From: JAKVAV01 sp964635965
GTDB taxonomy: Bacteria > Bacteroidota > Bacteroidia > Flavobacteriales_D > Cryomorphaceae
DNA length: 10,016 bases
Direction of reading: 5' to 3'
Assembly: GCA_964635965.1 (NCBI GenBank)
Contig: CAZWQX010000141.1
Span: 1 to 10,016, forward strand
Position numbers and translations under genes: made by a program. Every line of letters starts with the position of its first letter. Within the stretch, counting starts at the first letter, position 1. The notes under the pieces are model-generated. The model was given only the letters and a program-made list of their open reading frames with translations. It ran no database searches and was not told the origin of the DNA. Shown piece by piece: positions 1 to 5,898 of this stretch.

Positions 1-150
1 ATCTTCAATGCGAGGATTCGCGAGACGTTCACACGCCAGGCTGATTTTACGGCTTATGACTTCTCCCAGCGAGGTACCTTTTACACACTGGGTATCAGTT
101 ACGGGTTTGGAAAGGGTGAAGCGATGACCTATTCCGGGCGCCGGCGATAG
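1..150 (+). CDS. C-terminal end of an outer-membrane beta-barrel protein (5' partial)
   Basis: Frame 1 is open from the window edge to TAG at 148-150 and encodes 49 residues. The end has the alternating aromatic/polar pattern of a last beta-strand (GTFYTLGISYGFGKG), followed by a short basic tail (MTYSGRRR). Such a 'YSG-RR' tail after a 'Y-FGKGE' strand is familiar from the C-termini of Bacteroidota OMP_b-brl_3 proteins (TonB-dependent-receptor-like barrels). The protein would sit in the outer membrane; its substrate cannot be told from this fragment. The start and the plug or carboxypeptidase-regulatory-like domains lie outside the window. The next gene starts 61 nt downstream on the same strand and is functionally unrelated. 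The family call rests on only 49 residues. Confidence 0.7.
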   Translation: MFNARIRETFTRQADFTAYDFSQRGTFYTLGISYGFGKGEAMTYSGRRR

Positions 151-181
151 GGTATTATCGTTCATTACAGTTGCCATTATT

Positions 182-210
182 TGACTACTTTTCCCGCAAG
201 CAAATAGTCA
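182..210 (+). promoter_or_regulatory. Hairpin abutting the start codon of the VOC gene
   Basis: TGACTA (182-187) pairs with TAGTCA (205-210), and TTT (189-191) pairs with AAA (202-204) inside it. C188 is bulged and the loop is 10 nt. The 3' arm ends one base before the ATG at 212. If transcribed, it would fold right at the initiation site; as DNA it could be an imperfect dyad. The stem is mostly A/T and there is no U-tract, so it is unlikely to terminate the upstream gene. No clean TAnnTTTG element is visible in 151-211. Confidence 0.3.
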
Positions 211-211
211 T

Positions 212-643
212 ATGAGCAACAAAATTTATCCCTGTCTTTGGTTTGACGGACAAGCCCATGAAGCGGCTGATTTCTACTGCAGCATCTTCCCGAATTCGAG
301 AATTTTGAATAAAACTCCGATGGTTGCGGTTTATGAACTCGATGGCAATCGCTACATGAACATGGACGGCGGCCCGGAATTTAAATTCAACGAAGCCATT
401 TCGATTGTGGTGAGCTGCGAAGATCAGGAAGAAATAGATCGTTACTGGAACGCTTTGGTCGAAGGTGGAGAAGATGGAAAATCAGGTTGGTTAAAAGATA
501 AATACGGGGTCTCTTGGCAAATTACTCCCAGGATATTGGGCCAGCTTATGAGCGATCCAAAGAAGGCTCCCAAGGTGATGTACGCCTTTATGCAAATGAG
601 GAAATTTGATATCGCCAAACTAATGGAGGCTGCAGAAAGCTAA
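212..643 (+). CDS. PhnB-like VOC family protein (3-dmu-9_3-mt / glyoxalase-fold domain)
   Basis: A single-domain 143-residue protein of the vicinal oxygen chelate superfamily, PhnB-like branch. Diagnostic stretches are the N-terminal LWFDGQAHEAADFYCSIFPNS, the central NMDGGPEFKFNEAIS, and the C-terminal EIDRYWNALVEGG, GWLKDKYGVSWQI and the final M-KFDIAKL. These are the classic conserved blocks of the family (edqeEIDryWdkL, GWLkDkfGvsWQi). The loop between strands 2 and 3 is short, as in other compact Bacteroidota members, so I do not read it as a deletion. Family members are usually cytoplasmic homodimers; despite old '3-demethylubiquinone methyltransferase' labels, most have no proven reaction. 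ATG 212 is the first start and matches the family N-terminus. The cyclase gene follows after only 7 nt, so co-transcription is likely, though no functional link is obvious. Confidence 0.88.
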   Translation: MSNKIYPCLWFDGQAHEAADFYCSIFPNSRILNKTPMVAVYELDGNRYMNMDGGPEFKFNEAISIVVSCEDQEEIDRYWNALVEGGEDGKSGWLKDKYGVSWQITPRILGQLMSDPKKAPKVMYAFMQMRKFDIAKLMEAAES

Positions 644-650
644 GGTTTTG

Positions 651-2498
651 ATGACCGAATCATCTATCTCAGTTATGAGCAAAAAGGGATTAATCATATG
701 TCTGTTTTTTATCACGGGGCAATTCTTCTCTTTTGGTCAAACGAAGACGGATTCACTTCTCCAAATCTGGGAAGACGAGTCCCAAACCTTTGATCAAAGA
801 TTTGACGCGGCAAAAAGTATTATTTACCCGGATTTGATGTATTCAATCCCCGATAGTGCCGAGCGATTCGCAGCTGAATTGCTCCGGCTTAGTTTGGGAA
901 TTGGAGACTCCGTCAGGATTGCTGAATCGTATCAATTCTATGGCATTGCCTTATCGATTCAGGGAAAATATGGAGACGCAATAGACAAGCTTACCAGTGG
1001 AAGAGCGATTATGGAAAAACTTCCGAATCGCAATGGTCTCTCATCGGCTCTGATAGAAATTGGGTTTGTATACGACATGCTGGGGGAATATGAACAAGCG
1101 CTGGATTATTACCAATCAGCCCTTGCTATAGACTTAGAAATCCGGGACTCCAGCGGAATGGGATCGGCATACAACAACATTGGGTTGATGCACCGTGAAA
1201 TGGGCGACCTGGAAAAAGCTTTGGAGTACTACGAAAAAGCTTACCTAACGTCATTCTTTGACGATGATTTTCAATTGCAGTCATACGCCTTATTAAATAT
1301 GGGCGAAACCGAGAATGAGCTTGGCAATTTCAACGATGCTGATAGCCTGATACAATTAAGCCTACGTTTGGCCGAAGGGTTGAACGATAAAATTCATTCT
1401 GCCATAGCATACAAGATTCTTGGTACCCTTTCTTTTGAAAGAGATCAATTTAACCAGTCGAAAAACTATTGCTTAAAGAGTTACCGGTTTGCGCTGGAAG
1501 CTGAACTCCTAAAAGAGAGAAAAGAAGCTTGCGAGTGTTTGTATGAAGCATACAAGGCGCTTGAACAATATGAAAAATCGGTCGGCTATCTGGAAGAAAG
1601 TGTTAGAATTTCCGATCAGCTTGCCGTTGAAGAGGCAAAACAGAAGTTGCAAGTACTCGAATTTAGGCAAGAGGCGTTGGCCGACAGTTTAAAAAGAGAA
1701 GAAGAACGGCTAAAGTTAGAGTTCGCTCATCAGCAAGAGATATCACAAAAGAATCGAAGCAGAAATATTGCAATTGCCAGCGGGATAATCGTGCTTATTC
1801 TGGCTTTGGGTCTGTTAAGCCGGTATACCTATATCAGAAAATCCAAGGCTATTCTGGAAGAAGAAAAGGATCGATCAGAGAATTTACTCCTCAATATTCT
1901 GCCCTCCGAAATTGCCGAAGAGCTAAAAGAAAAAGGTGAAGCGAAGGCAAGACGGTATAATGAAGTATCCATTCTCTTTACGGATTTTCAAGACTTCACC
2001 AAGGCTGGTGAGAAATTTAGTCCTGAAGAATTAGTGGAGGAGATAAATACCTGTTTCAAAGCTTTTGATGAAATTGTTTCTAAATACGGGATTGAAAAAA
2101 TCAAAACCATTGGGGATGCCTACATGGCCGCAGGAGGACTTCCAAAACAAGGAAATGAAACGGTTCTGAATACGGTACTGGCAGGATTGGAAATGCAGGT
2201 TTTCATGAAAAAAAGAAAGTCCGATAATCCCAGTGCATTCAATATGAGATTGGGAATTCATACAGGCACCGTAGTGGCTGGGATCGTTGGAAACAAGAAG
2301 TTTCAGTACGATATCTGGGGAGACTCAGTCAACACCGCTTCCAGGATGGAAAGCAATGGATCGATTGGAAAAGTAAACATCAGTCAATCTACATATGATC
2401 TTGTAAAAAATCACGACAGTTTGAGCTTCGAACCGAGAGGCAAAATCAAGGTGAAAGGAAAACGAGAAATGGATATGTATTTCGTCGAAAACAATTAA
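651..2498 (+). CDS. Membrane class III adenylate cyclase with periplasmic TPR domain
   Basis: A 615-residue protein counted from ATG 651. An N-terminal signal sequence ends in ...FFSFG before QTK. TPR-like helical repeats span about 91-335 (for example YGDAIDKL, GEYEQALDYYQSAL, GDLEKALEYYEKAY). A charged coiled coil (about 325-370) leads to a transmembrane helix at about 372-391, then a linker helix with LLLNILPSEIAEELK, then a class III cyclase domain (about 432-600). Visible catalytic residues are metal-binding D445 (LFTDF) and D489 (TIGDAYMA), purine-selecting K485 (KIKTIGD) and D554 (YDIWGD), and transition-state N561 and R565 (NTASRM). The K/D pair predicts ATP as substrate, hence cAMP. 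The topology implies a periplasmic TPR sensor controlling a cytoplasmic homodimeric cyclase. ATG 651 has AAGG 5 nt upstream; ATG 675 would give a tidier signal peptide (MSKKGLIICLFF) and is a real alternative. Confidence 0.9.
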   Translation: MTESSISVMSKKGLIICLFFITGQFFSFGQTKTDSLLQIWEDESQTFDQRFDAAKSIIYPDLMYSIPDSAERFAAELLRLSLGIGDSVRIAESYQFYGIALSIQGKYGDAIDKLTSGRAIMEKLPNRNGLSSALIEIGFVYDMLGEYEQALDYYQSALAIDLEIRDSSGMGSAYNNIGLMHREMGDLEKALEYYEKAYLTSFFDDDFQLQSYALLNMGETENELGNFNDADSLIQLSLRLAEGLNDKIHSAIAYKILGTLSFERDQFNQSKNYCLKSYRFALEAELLKERKEACECLYEAYKALEQYEKSVGYLEESVRISDQLAVEEAKQKLQVLEFRQEALADSLKREEERLKLEFAHQQEISQKNRSRNIAIASGIIVLILALGLLSRYTYIRKSKAILEEEKDRSENLLLNILPSEIAEELKEKGEAKARRYNEVSILFTDFQDFTKAGEKFSPEELVEEINTCFKAFDEIVSKYGIEKIKTIGDAYMAAGGLPKQGNETVLNTVLAGLEMQVFMKKRKSDNPSAFNMRLGIHTGTVVAGIVGNKKFQYDIWGDSVNTASRMESNGSIGKVNISQSTYDLVKNHDSLSFEPRGKIKVKGKREMDMYFVENN

Positions 2499-2523
2499 GC
2501 CCCGCTTCCGAAGAAGCGAGGGC
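2499..2523 (-). terminator. Hairpin terminator with UUCG tetraloop between convergent genes
   Basis: Arms GCCC-CGCTTC (2499-2508) and GAAGCG-A-GGGC (2513-2523) form 10 base pairs with one bulged base around a 4-nt loop. Read on the minus strand the loop is C(TTCG)G, the very stable UUCG tetraloop, and the stem is followed by TTAATTGTTTT running back into the cyclase 3' end. This is a good intrinsic terminator for the lipoprotein gene ending at 2546. On the plus strand the loop is CGAA and no T-run follows, so it would serve the cyclase gene less well. A second tiny repeat, GATC-AAA-GATC, lies between this hairpin and the lipoprotein stop. Confidence 0.65.
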
Positions 2524-2545
2524 CCAACTGCATGATCAAAGATCG

Positions 2546-3451
2546 TTATCTCGAAACGGTACCGACCGGGAAATTAGTTGCTACCTGATTATCCATTGTA
2601 TAGTTAGTATGATCCATTGCCGAACCGGGAACCATATCGATCAAAGGTTTGAAAGCGAATGGTGCAGGAGAATTGTCGGGCACGGGTTCAATGGAAATTA
2701 CGATTGCCGCATTACGTAGATCAGTCGGAAAGCTCACTCCTGAAGGGGCGTTCATAATGAAGTCTTCACCGGGGTAAGGAGGACCCGGGTTATCTAAACC
2801 GCTGAATACTGATGACATATCCATTCCTGAAACTGAGGTGAAGGTTCCGGTAGAAATCGGCGTGCCGTTTATAACAGCCCACCCTTCATAAGCCCAAGTT
2901 GATGGTAATTCAGGAAGGTCGAGACCCGCACTCATATCGGCACCATTTAGAAACCATACTCCGCTGAATTCATCATCCATGGAAGCTGAAGTTGGTGTCG
3001 CAAGAATGTACGTTCCCGTTGCCCCATCAAAGGAAGCATTTAAAGCTGCCGGGTGATCAACACTTACCGATGCAGTATTCCCAGCGAAAGCTCCACCTAA
3101 TATCTTAATGTCACTCGGAGCGGGATCATTATCCGGAAAAGGCTCGATACTCAAGACATAAGCTGTAGCATTTGCCCTGTCCGACTCAGAAACATTAAAT
3201 GACGTCTGGCTAGGTTGTCCGTTTCCGTCTACTTGAAATAGTCCCGTAGAAACAGGATTTCCATCTACAATCAGCCACCCTTCGTACCGCTCATTGTCAG
3301 GGAGGGATTCTAAGTTATCGATATCCATGGTTATCATAGAGGCAGTCGGAGTCGGGTTTGTTGGTGGGTTGTCATCATCATCATCGTTGTCACAAGAAAC
3401 GAGAGCAAAGACGCTCAACCCGAGAAAGAATTTTACTGTATTTTTCATCAT
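2546..3451 (-). CDS. Lipoprotein with two tandem RskA_C-like (anti-sigma-K extracytoplasmic) domains
   Basis: A 301-residue type II lipoprotein. The basic/hydrophobic leader ends in lipobox LVSC (C20), followed by the acidic run DNDDDDD and a Pro/Thr linker. Acidic residues right after the lipidated Cys resemble the Bacteroidota surface-export signal, so outer-surface exposure is plausible. Two repeats follow. Repeat 1 has YEGWLIVDGNPVSTGLF (56-72) and SIEPFPDNDPAP (101-112); repeat 2 has YEGWAVINGTPISTGTF (188-204) and SIEPVPDNSPAP (253-264). The pattern Y-x-x-W...DG-P-S-G-F...EP...PAP matches the extracytoplasmic domain of RskA-type anti-sigma factors, but no zinc-binding anti-sigma domain or transmembrane helix is present, so an anti-sigma role is not supported. 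Two adjacent Mets (3451, 3448) are equivalent starts. Promoter and operator candidates upstream copy those of the response regulator. The ligand is unknown. Confidence 0.8.
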   Translation of the reverse strand: MMKNTVKFFLGLSVFALVSCDNDDDDDNPPTNPTPTASMITMDIDNLESLPDNERYEGWLIVDGNPVSTGLFQVDGNGQPSQTSFNVSESDRANATAYVLSIEPFPDNDPAPSDIKILGGAFAGNTASVSVDHPAALNASFDGATGTYILATPTSASMDDEFSGVWFLNGADMSAGLDLPELPSTWAYEGWAVINGTPISTGTFTSVSGMDMSSVFSGLDNPGPPYPGEDFIMNAPSGVSFPTDLRNAAIVISIEPVPDNSPAPFAFKPLIDMVPGSAMDHTNYTMDNQVATNFPVGTVSR

Positions 3452-3471
3452 GCTTTGTTTTTGATTTGAAG

Positions 3472-3479
3472 CAAATGTC
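3472..3479 (-). promoter_or_regulatory. Candidate -7 element of the lipoprotein gene
   Basis: The minus strand reads GACATTTG, matching the Bacteroidota -7 consensus TAnnTTTG except at the first base. It ends about 20 nt upstream of the first ATG, giving a short leader. No good TTTG -33 box is seen; that place is occupied by the TCACG repeats, which suggests an activator-dependent promoter. The lipoprotein could also receive read-through from the kinase gene, since no terminator separates them. Confidence 0.45.
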
Positions 3480-3490
3480 CCGATACAGTA

Positions 3491-3526
3491 TCACGGCCTC
3501 TTCACGAAACTTTAACATTTTCGTGA
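3491..3526 (-). promoter_or_regulatory. Candidate response-regulator operator: 11-nt-period direct repeat plus inverted octamer
   Basis: Plus-strand TCACG occurs at 3491-3495 and 3502-3506, an 11-nt period, with the first copy exactly 11 nt beyond the -7-like box. The second copy extends to TCACGAAA (3502-3509) and is mirrored by TTTCGTGA (3519-3526) across a 9-nt spacer, making a perfect 8-bp inverted repeat. The segment ACATTTTCGTGAGA (3515-3528) occurs again, inverted, at 5727-5740 in the response-regulator promoter. OmpR/PhoB-type regulators bind direct repeats with an 11-bp period in place of a -35 box. It lies directly behind the kinase stop codon. Confidence 0.55.
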
Positions 3527-3529
3527 GAT

Positions 3530-5002
3530 TTAGGATGCCAGCGGTAATTGGAAAGTGAAGTTTATTTTTTGCCCTTGTGAAGCGGTAACTTGGATGATGG
3601 AATTGTGGAACTCCAGGATCTTTTTGACGATGGCCAAGCCAAGGCCAATTCCACCCGTCTGACTGTCTTTCGTACCTGCTTGGTAGTTTCGATCAAATAA
3701 ACGTTCAAGTTTAGTTTCGTTGATCCCTTCCGCGGTGTTTGACACCGTAGTTAAAACATTCTTCCCATCCGATGCCAGCTTAATTTCGATTTCACCATCT
3801 TTTGGTGAGAACTTTACTGCGTTATCCAGTAGGTTCTGAAACACTCGATTAATCATTTTTACATCTCCCAAAACAACTTGATCATCAAGAAGAGAAAGGT
3901 CTGCGTTAATTTTGAGGTTCTTTTTCTCGGCCAACACTCCGTATTCTTCGGTGATTCTTTTCACCTCATCAGCTATGGCAATTTTTTCTTTTTCAATTTG
4001 AACCTGACCCGACTCTAATTTTGATAATTCGAATAGGTCAGAAACCAATCTATTCAGCTTCTGACTACTTCTGAAAACAATATCCAAGTACTTCCGTCTT
4101 TCCTCAGTTGAGAGCGTATCTTCTTTCATCACCAAAGTTTCGATGTAACCGTTTATTACGGCCATAGGACTTCTTAAATCATGAGATACATTGGCGATCA
4201 ATTCCCTTCTCAGAGTGTCTACCTGTTTGAGTTCCTCCATATTTTTCACGATGGTATCAGCCATCGAATTAAATGTTTCGCCAATAACGGCCAACTCATC
4301 TTTTCTAGATACAGACACGCGTTCGTCATAGTTACCATCGGCAAAAGCCCGCATGGTTCTGGATATACTTCGAACATTCTTGGTCAAAAAGAAAATGAGA
4401 ATGAGACCAAGACCAAATGCGAAAATCAAGGTCAAAAGGAAGGTTGAAGTAGCAATCCGCATAAAATAACTTCCTGCAAGTGCTTGAGAGATATTCTCGT
4501 ATTTCTCACTGGCCAAAACCATGTAGACATAACCCAGTAATTCACCTTCTTCTCTCACTTCGGTTGCGGAAAAAACGGTTGTTTCACCTGGCTGGCGGGG
4601 ATCGTCACCCAGAATAAACTCCTCTCCTTTTGTATTTAAGAAACTCCGAACAGGGTCGATATCCACCGATTTCAATCGAACATTTTTGTCTAATACCACA
4701 TAAGATAGAATAGAACCTGCGGGGTCTAGAAGATAAACCTCAAGACTTGGATTTACCGCCATCATTGAATGCATGATCTTCCCCAACGCTTCCTCATTAA
4801 CTTCACCATCGACAAACGGATTCACCTCCAAGAGCATATGTTCGGCAACATGGGAATTCAATTTCTGAGTGGTCTCTTGGTAAAACAGTCTGGCGGAATA
4901 AGTCGTGATCATCACGTAACTCATCCCCAAAATGATCATGATGCCAAGTAGTGCCAGCGACAACCTCCAAATGAGGCTTTTTCGAAGTTCAATTTTTTCC
5001 AT
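3530..5002 (-). CDS. Two-component sensor histidine kinase (HAMP-HisKA-HATPase_c)
   Basis: A 490-residue inner-membrane kinase. TM1 is about 12-34, an extracytoplasmic sensor region about 35-178 (no family recognised), and TM2 about 180-207. HAMP follows at about 208-258 (DGNYDERVSVSRKDELAVIGETFNSMAD). HisKA has the phospho-acceptor H274 in NVSHDLRSPM. HATPase_c has an N box with N390/N394 (FQNLLDNAVKFSP), an F box LERLFDRNY (432-440) and a G2 box GGIGLGL (450-456). The G1 box reads NTAEG (422-426), where most kinases have DxGxG, so the usual adenine-contacting Asp is Asn and the middle Gly is Ala; all other motifs are intact. It should autophosphorylate on H274 and pass phosphate to the regulator encoded 2 nt upstream. 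The input signal cannot be read from the sequence. The lipoprotein lies 78 nt downstream. Confidence 0.93.
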   Translation of the reverse strand: MEKIELRKSLIWRLSLALLGIMIILGMSYVMITTYSARLFYQETTQKLNSHVAEHMLLEVNPFVDGEVNEEALGKIMHSMMAVNPSLEVYLLDPAGSILSYVVLDKNVRLKSVDIDPVRSFLNTKGEEFILGDDPRQPGETTVFSATEVREEGELLGYVYMVLASEKYENISQALAGSYFMRIATSTFLLTLIFAFGLGLILIFFLTKNVRSISRTMRAFADGNYDERVSVSRKDELAVIGETFNSMADTIVKNMEELKQVDTLRRELIANVSHDLRSPMAVINGYIETLVMKEDTLSTEERRKYLDIVFRSSQKLNRLVSDLFELSKLESGQVQIEKEKIAIADEVKRITEEYGVLAEKKNLKINADLSLLDDQVVLGDVKMINRVFQNLLDNAVKFSPKDGEIEIKLASDGKNVLTTVSNTAEGINETKLERLFDRNYQAGTKDSQTGGIGLGLAIVKKILEFHNSIIQVTASQGQKINFTFQLPLAS

Positions 5003-5004
5003 GG

Positions 5005-5703
5005 CTAGACTTCTTCATTAAATCGATACCCCACTCCCCAGGTGGTTTTAATTAAATCAGGGTAATCATCGATGACCTCAATTTTGCTTCGCAGCCGATT
5101 CATATGGGAATTGACTGTATGCTCATAACCACTGAACTCATAACCCCACACCAAATTGAGAAGCTCCTCTCTTGTATAATTCCTTCCAGGGCTTTTTGCT
5201 AATAGGCTGAGCATGGAATACTCTTTTGGAGTCAATTCAATGCGATGATCGTCGAGAAATACCTGTCTTTTAGAGAGATCTATTTTCAGTTTACCTCTTT
5301 CTATGATTTCGTTTGGCTCACCTTTGGTCTCTTTATCCAATTCCGTTCTTCTGAAAATGGCCTTAACCCTGGCGATAAGCTCGCGAATGCCAAATGGTTT
5401 GGTGAGGTAATCATCTGCTCCCGATTCCAAACCCATCACTTTATCAAATTCTTCGGCTTTAGCCGTAAGCATTAAAATGGGGGTGTAATTATCCAATGCT
5501 CTCAATTTTTGGCAAATGGTAATTCCATCCATTTCAGGAAGCATCAAATCGAGGATTATCAAATCATAAATATCGGCCTTAGCCAGGTCAAAACCTTCGC
5601 GTCCATTTGCGACCCAGCGGGTGTCACAACCCAGGTCATCTAAATGTAGATTCACCAATGATGCTATATCCGAATCATCTTCAACGAGCAGTACTTTTTT
5701 CAT
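5005..5703 (-). CDS. OmpR/PhoB-family response regulator transcription factor
   Basis: A 232-residue DNA-binding response regulator of usual length. The receiver domain (1-120) has the acidic pocket E8-D9-D10, phospho-acceptor D52 (LIILDLMLPEMDG), T80 (ILMLTAKAEEFD) and K102 (DDYLTKPFG). The C-terminal winged helix (about 132-229) carries the Trans_reg_C signatures ELTPKEYSMLSLLAKSPG, the recognition-helix region YEHTVNSHMNRLRSKIE, and the final wing TTWGVGYRF. ATG 5703 is the only sensible start, giving the canonical MKKVLLVEDD N-terminus. The stop is 2 nt before the kinase ATG, so the pair is one operon and surely cognate. A perfect TAnnTTTG -7 box and an 11-nt-period TCACG repeat lie just upstream, predicting autoregulation. 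The same arrangement precedes the lipoprotein downstream of the kinase. A specific identity such as PhoB or CpxR cannot be assigned. Confidence 0.95.
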   Translation of the reverse strand: MKKVLLVEDDSDIASLVNLHLDDLGCDTRWVANGREGFDLAKADIYDLIILDLMLPEMDGITICQKLRALDNYTPILMLTAKAEEFDKVMGLESGADDYLTKPFGIRELIARVKAIFRRTELDKETKGEPNEIIERGKLKIDLSKRQVFLDDHRIELTPKEYSMLSLLAKSPGRNYTREELLNLVWGYEFSGYEHTVNSHMNRLRSKIEVIDDYPDLIKTTWGVGYRFNEEV

Positions 5704-5709
5704 GGTTTA

Positions 5710-5717
5710 CAAAGTTA
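5710..5717 (-). promoter_or_regulatory. -7 promoter element of the response-regulator/kinase operon
   Basis: The minus strand reads TAACTTTG, a perfect match to the Bacteroidota -7 consensus TAnnTTTG. Its last base is only 6 nt from the ATG at 5703, so transcription would start within a few bases of the start codon, giving an almost leaderless mRNA. No TTTG -33 box is evident at the usual distance; the TCACG direct repeat occupies that place. Confidence 0.6.
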
Positions 5718-5728
5718 TTTTGTAATTC

Positions 5729-5744
5729 TCACGAAAATGTCACG
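5729..5744 (-). promoter_or_regulatory. Candidate autoregulatory operator, 11-nt-period direct repeat
   Basis: Plus-strand TCACG at 5729-5733 and 5740-5744 (CGTGA-N6-CGTGA on the coding strand) starts exactly 11 nt upstream of the -7 box. Half-site sequence, 11-nt period and 11-nt distance are all identical to the arrangement before the lipoprotein gene (3472-3506). The surrounding TCTCACGAAAATGT (5727-5740) recurs inverted at 3515-3528. The position is that of a Pho-box-like site replacing the -33 element. Confidence 0.6.
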
Positions 5745-5865
5745 GAGGCGATAAGTAGCTGTTTCTTAATAATATTCTCAGTGGGGAAAATTGATATCCT
5801 ACTTGATTAACCGGTCGAATATAGCCTCAGAAGCGAACGGTTTCAATGGATAGACCCAAAGGAGT

Positions 5866-5873
5866 TAATTTCG
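5866..5873 (+). promoter_or_regulatory. Weak -7 candidate for the EamA permease gene
   Basis: TAATTTCG matches TAnnTTTG at all but one fixed position and lies 25 nt before the TTG start. A TTTC at 5841-5844 is about 21 nt upstream and could be a poor -33 element. AAAGGAG at 5858-5864 is too far from the start codon to act as a Shine-Dalgarno sequence. The rest of the 195-nt divergent spacer holds only the response-regulator promoter described separately. Confidence 0.3.
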
Positions 5874-5898
5874 CCCTTGCAAGAAATCACCAATTCCA

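Noticed and set aside
648..650. TTG as start of the cyclase
   Set aside because: ATG follows immediately at 651 with an AAGG at suitable spacing, and ATG 675 fits the signal peptide; TTG adds nothing.
2031..2261. Minus-strand ORF inside the cyclase gene
   Set aside because: Antisense shadow of a strongly conserved catalytic domain; no family features.
3502..3526. Inverted repeat as a terminator of the kinase gene
   Set aside because: The stem is AT-rich with a 9-nt loop and no T-run follows on the minus strand; shared half-sites and promoter geometry fit an operator better.
4904..4916. CGTGAT-C-ATCACG palindrome containing both TCACG and CGTGA half-sites
   Set aside because: It lies within kinase codons, lacks the 11-nt direct-repeat geometry and has no promoter next to it; probably chance.
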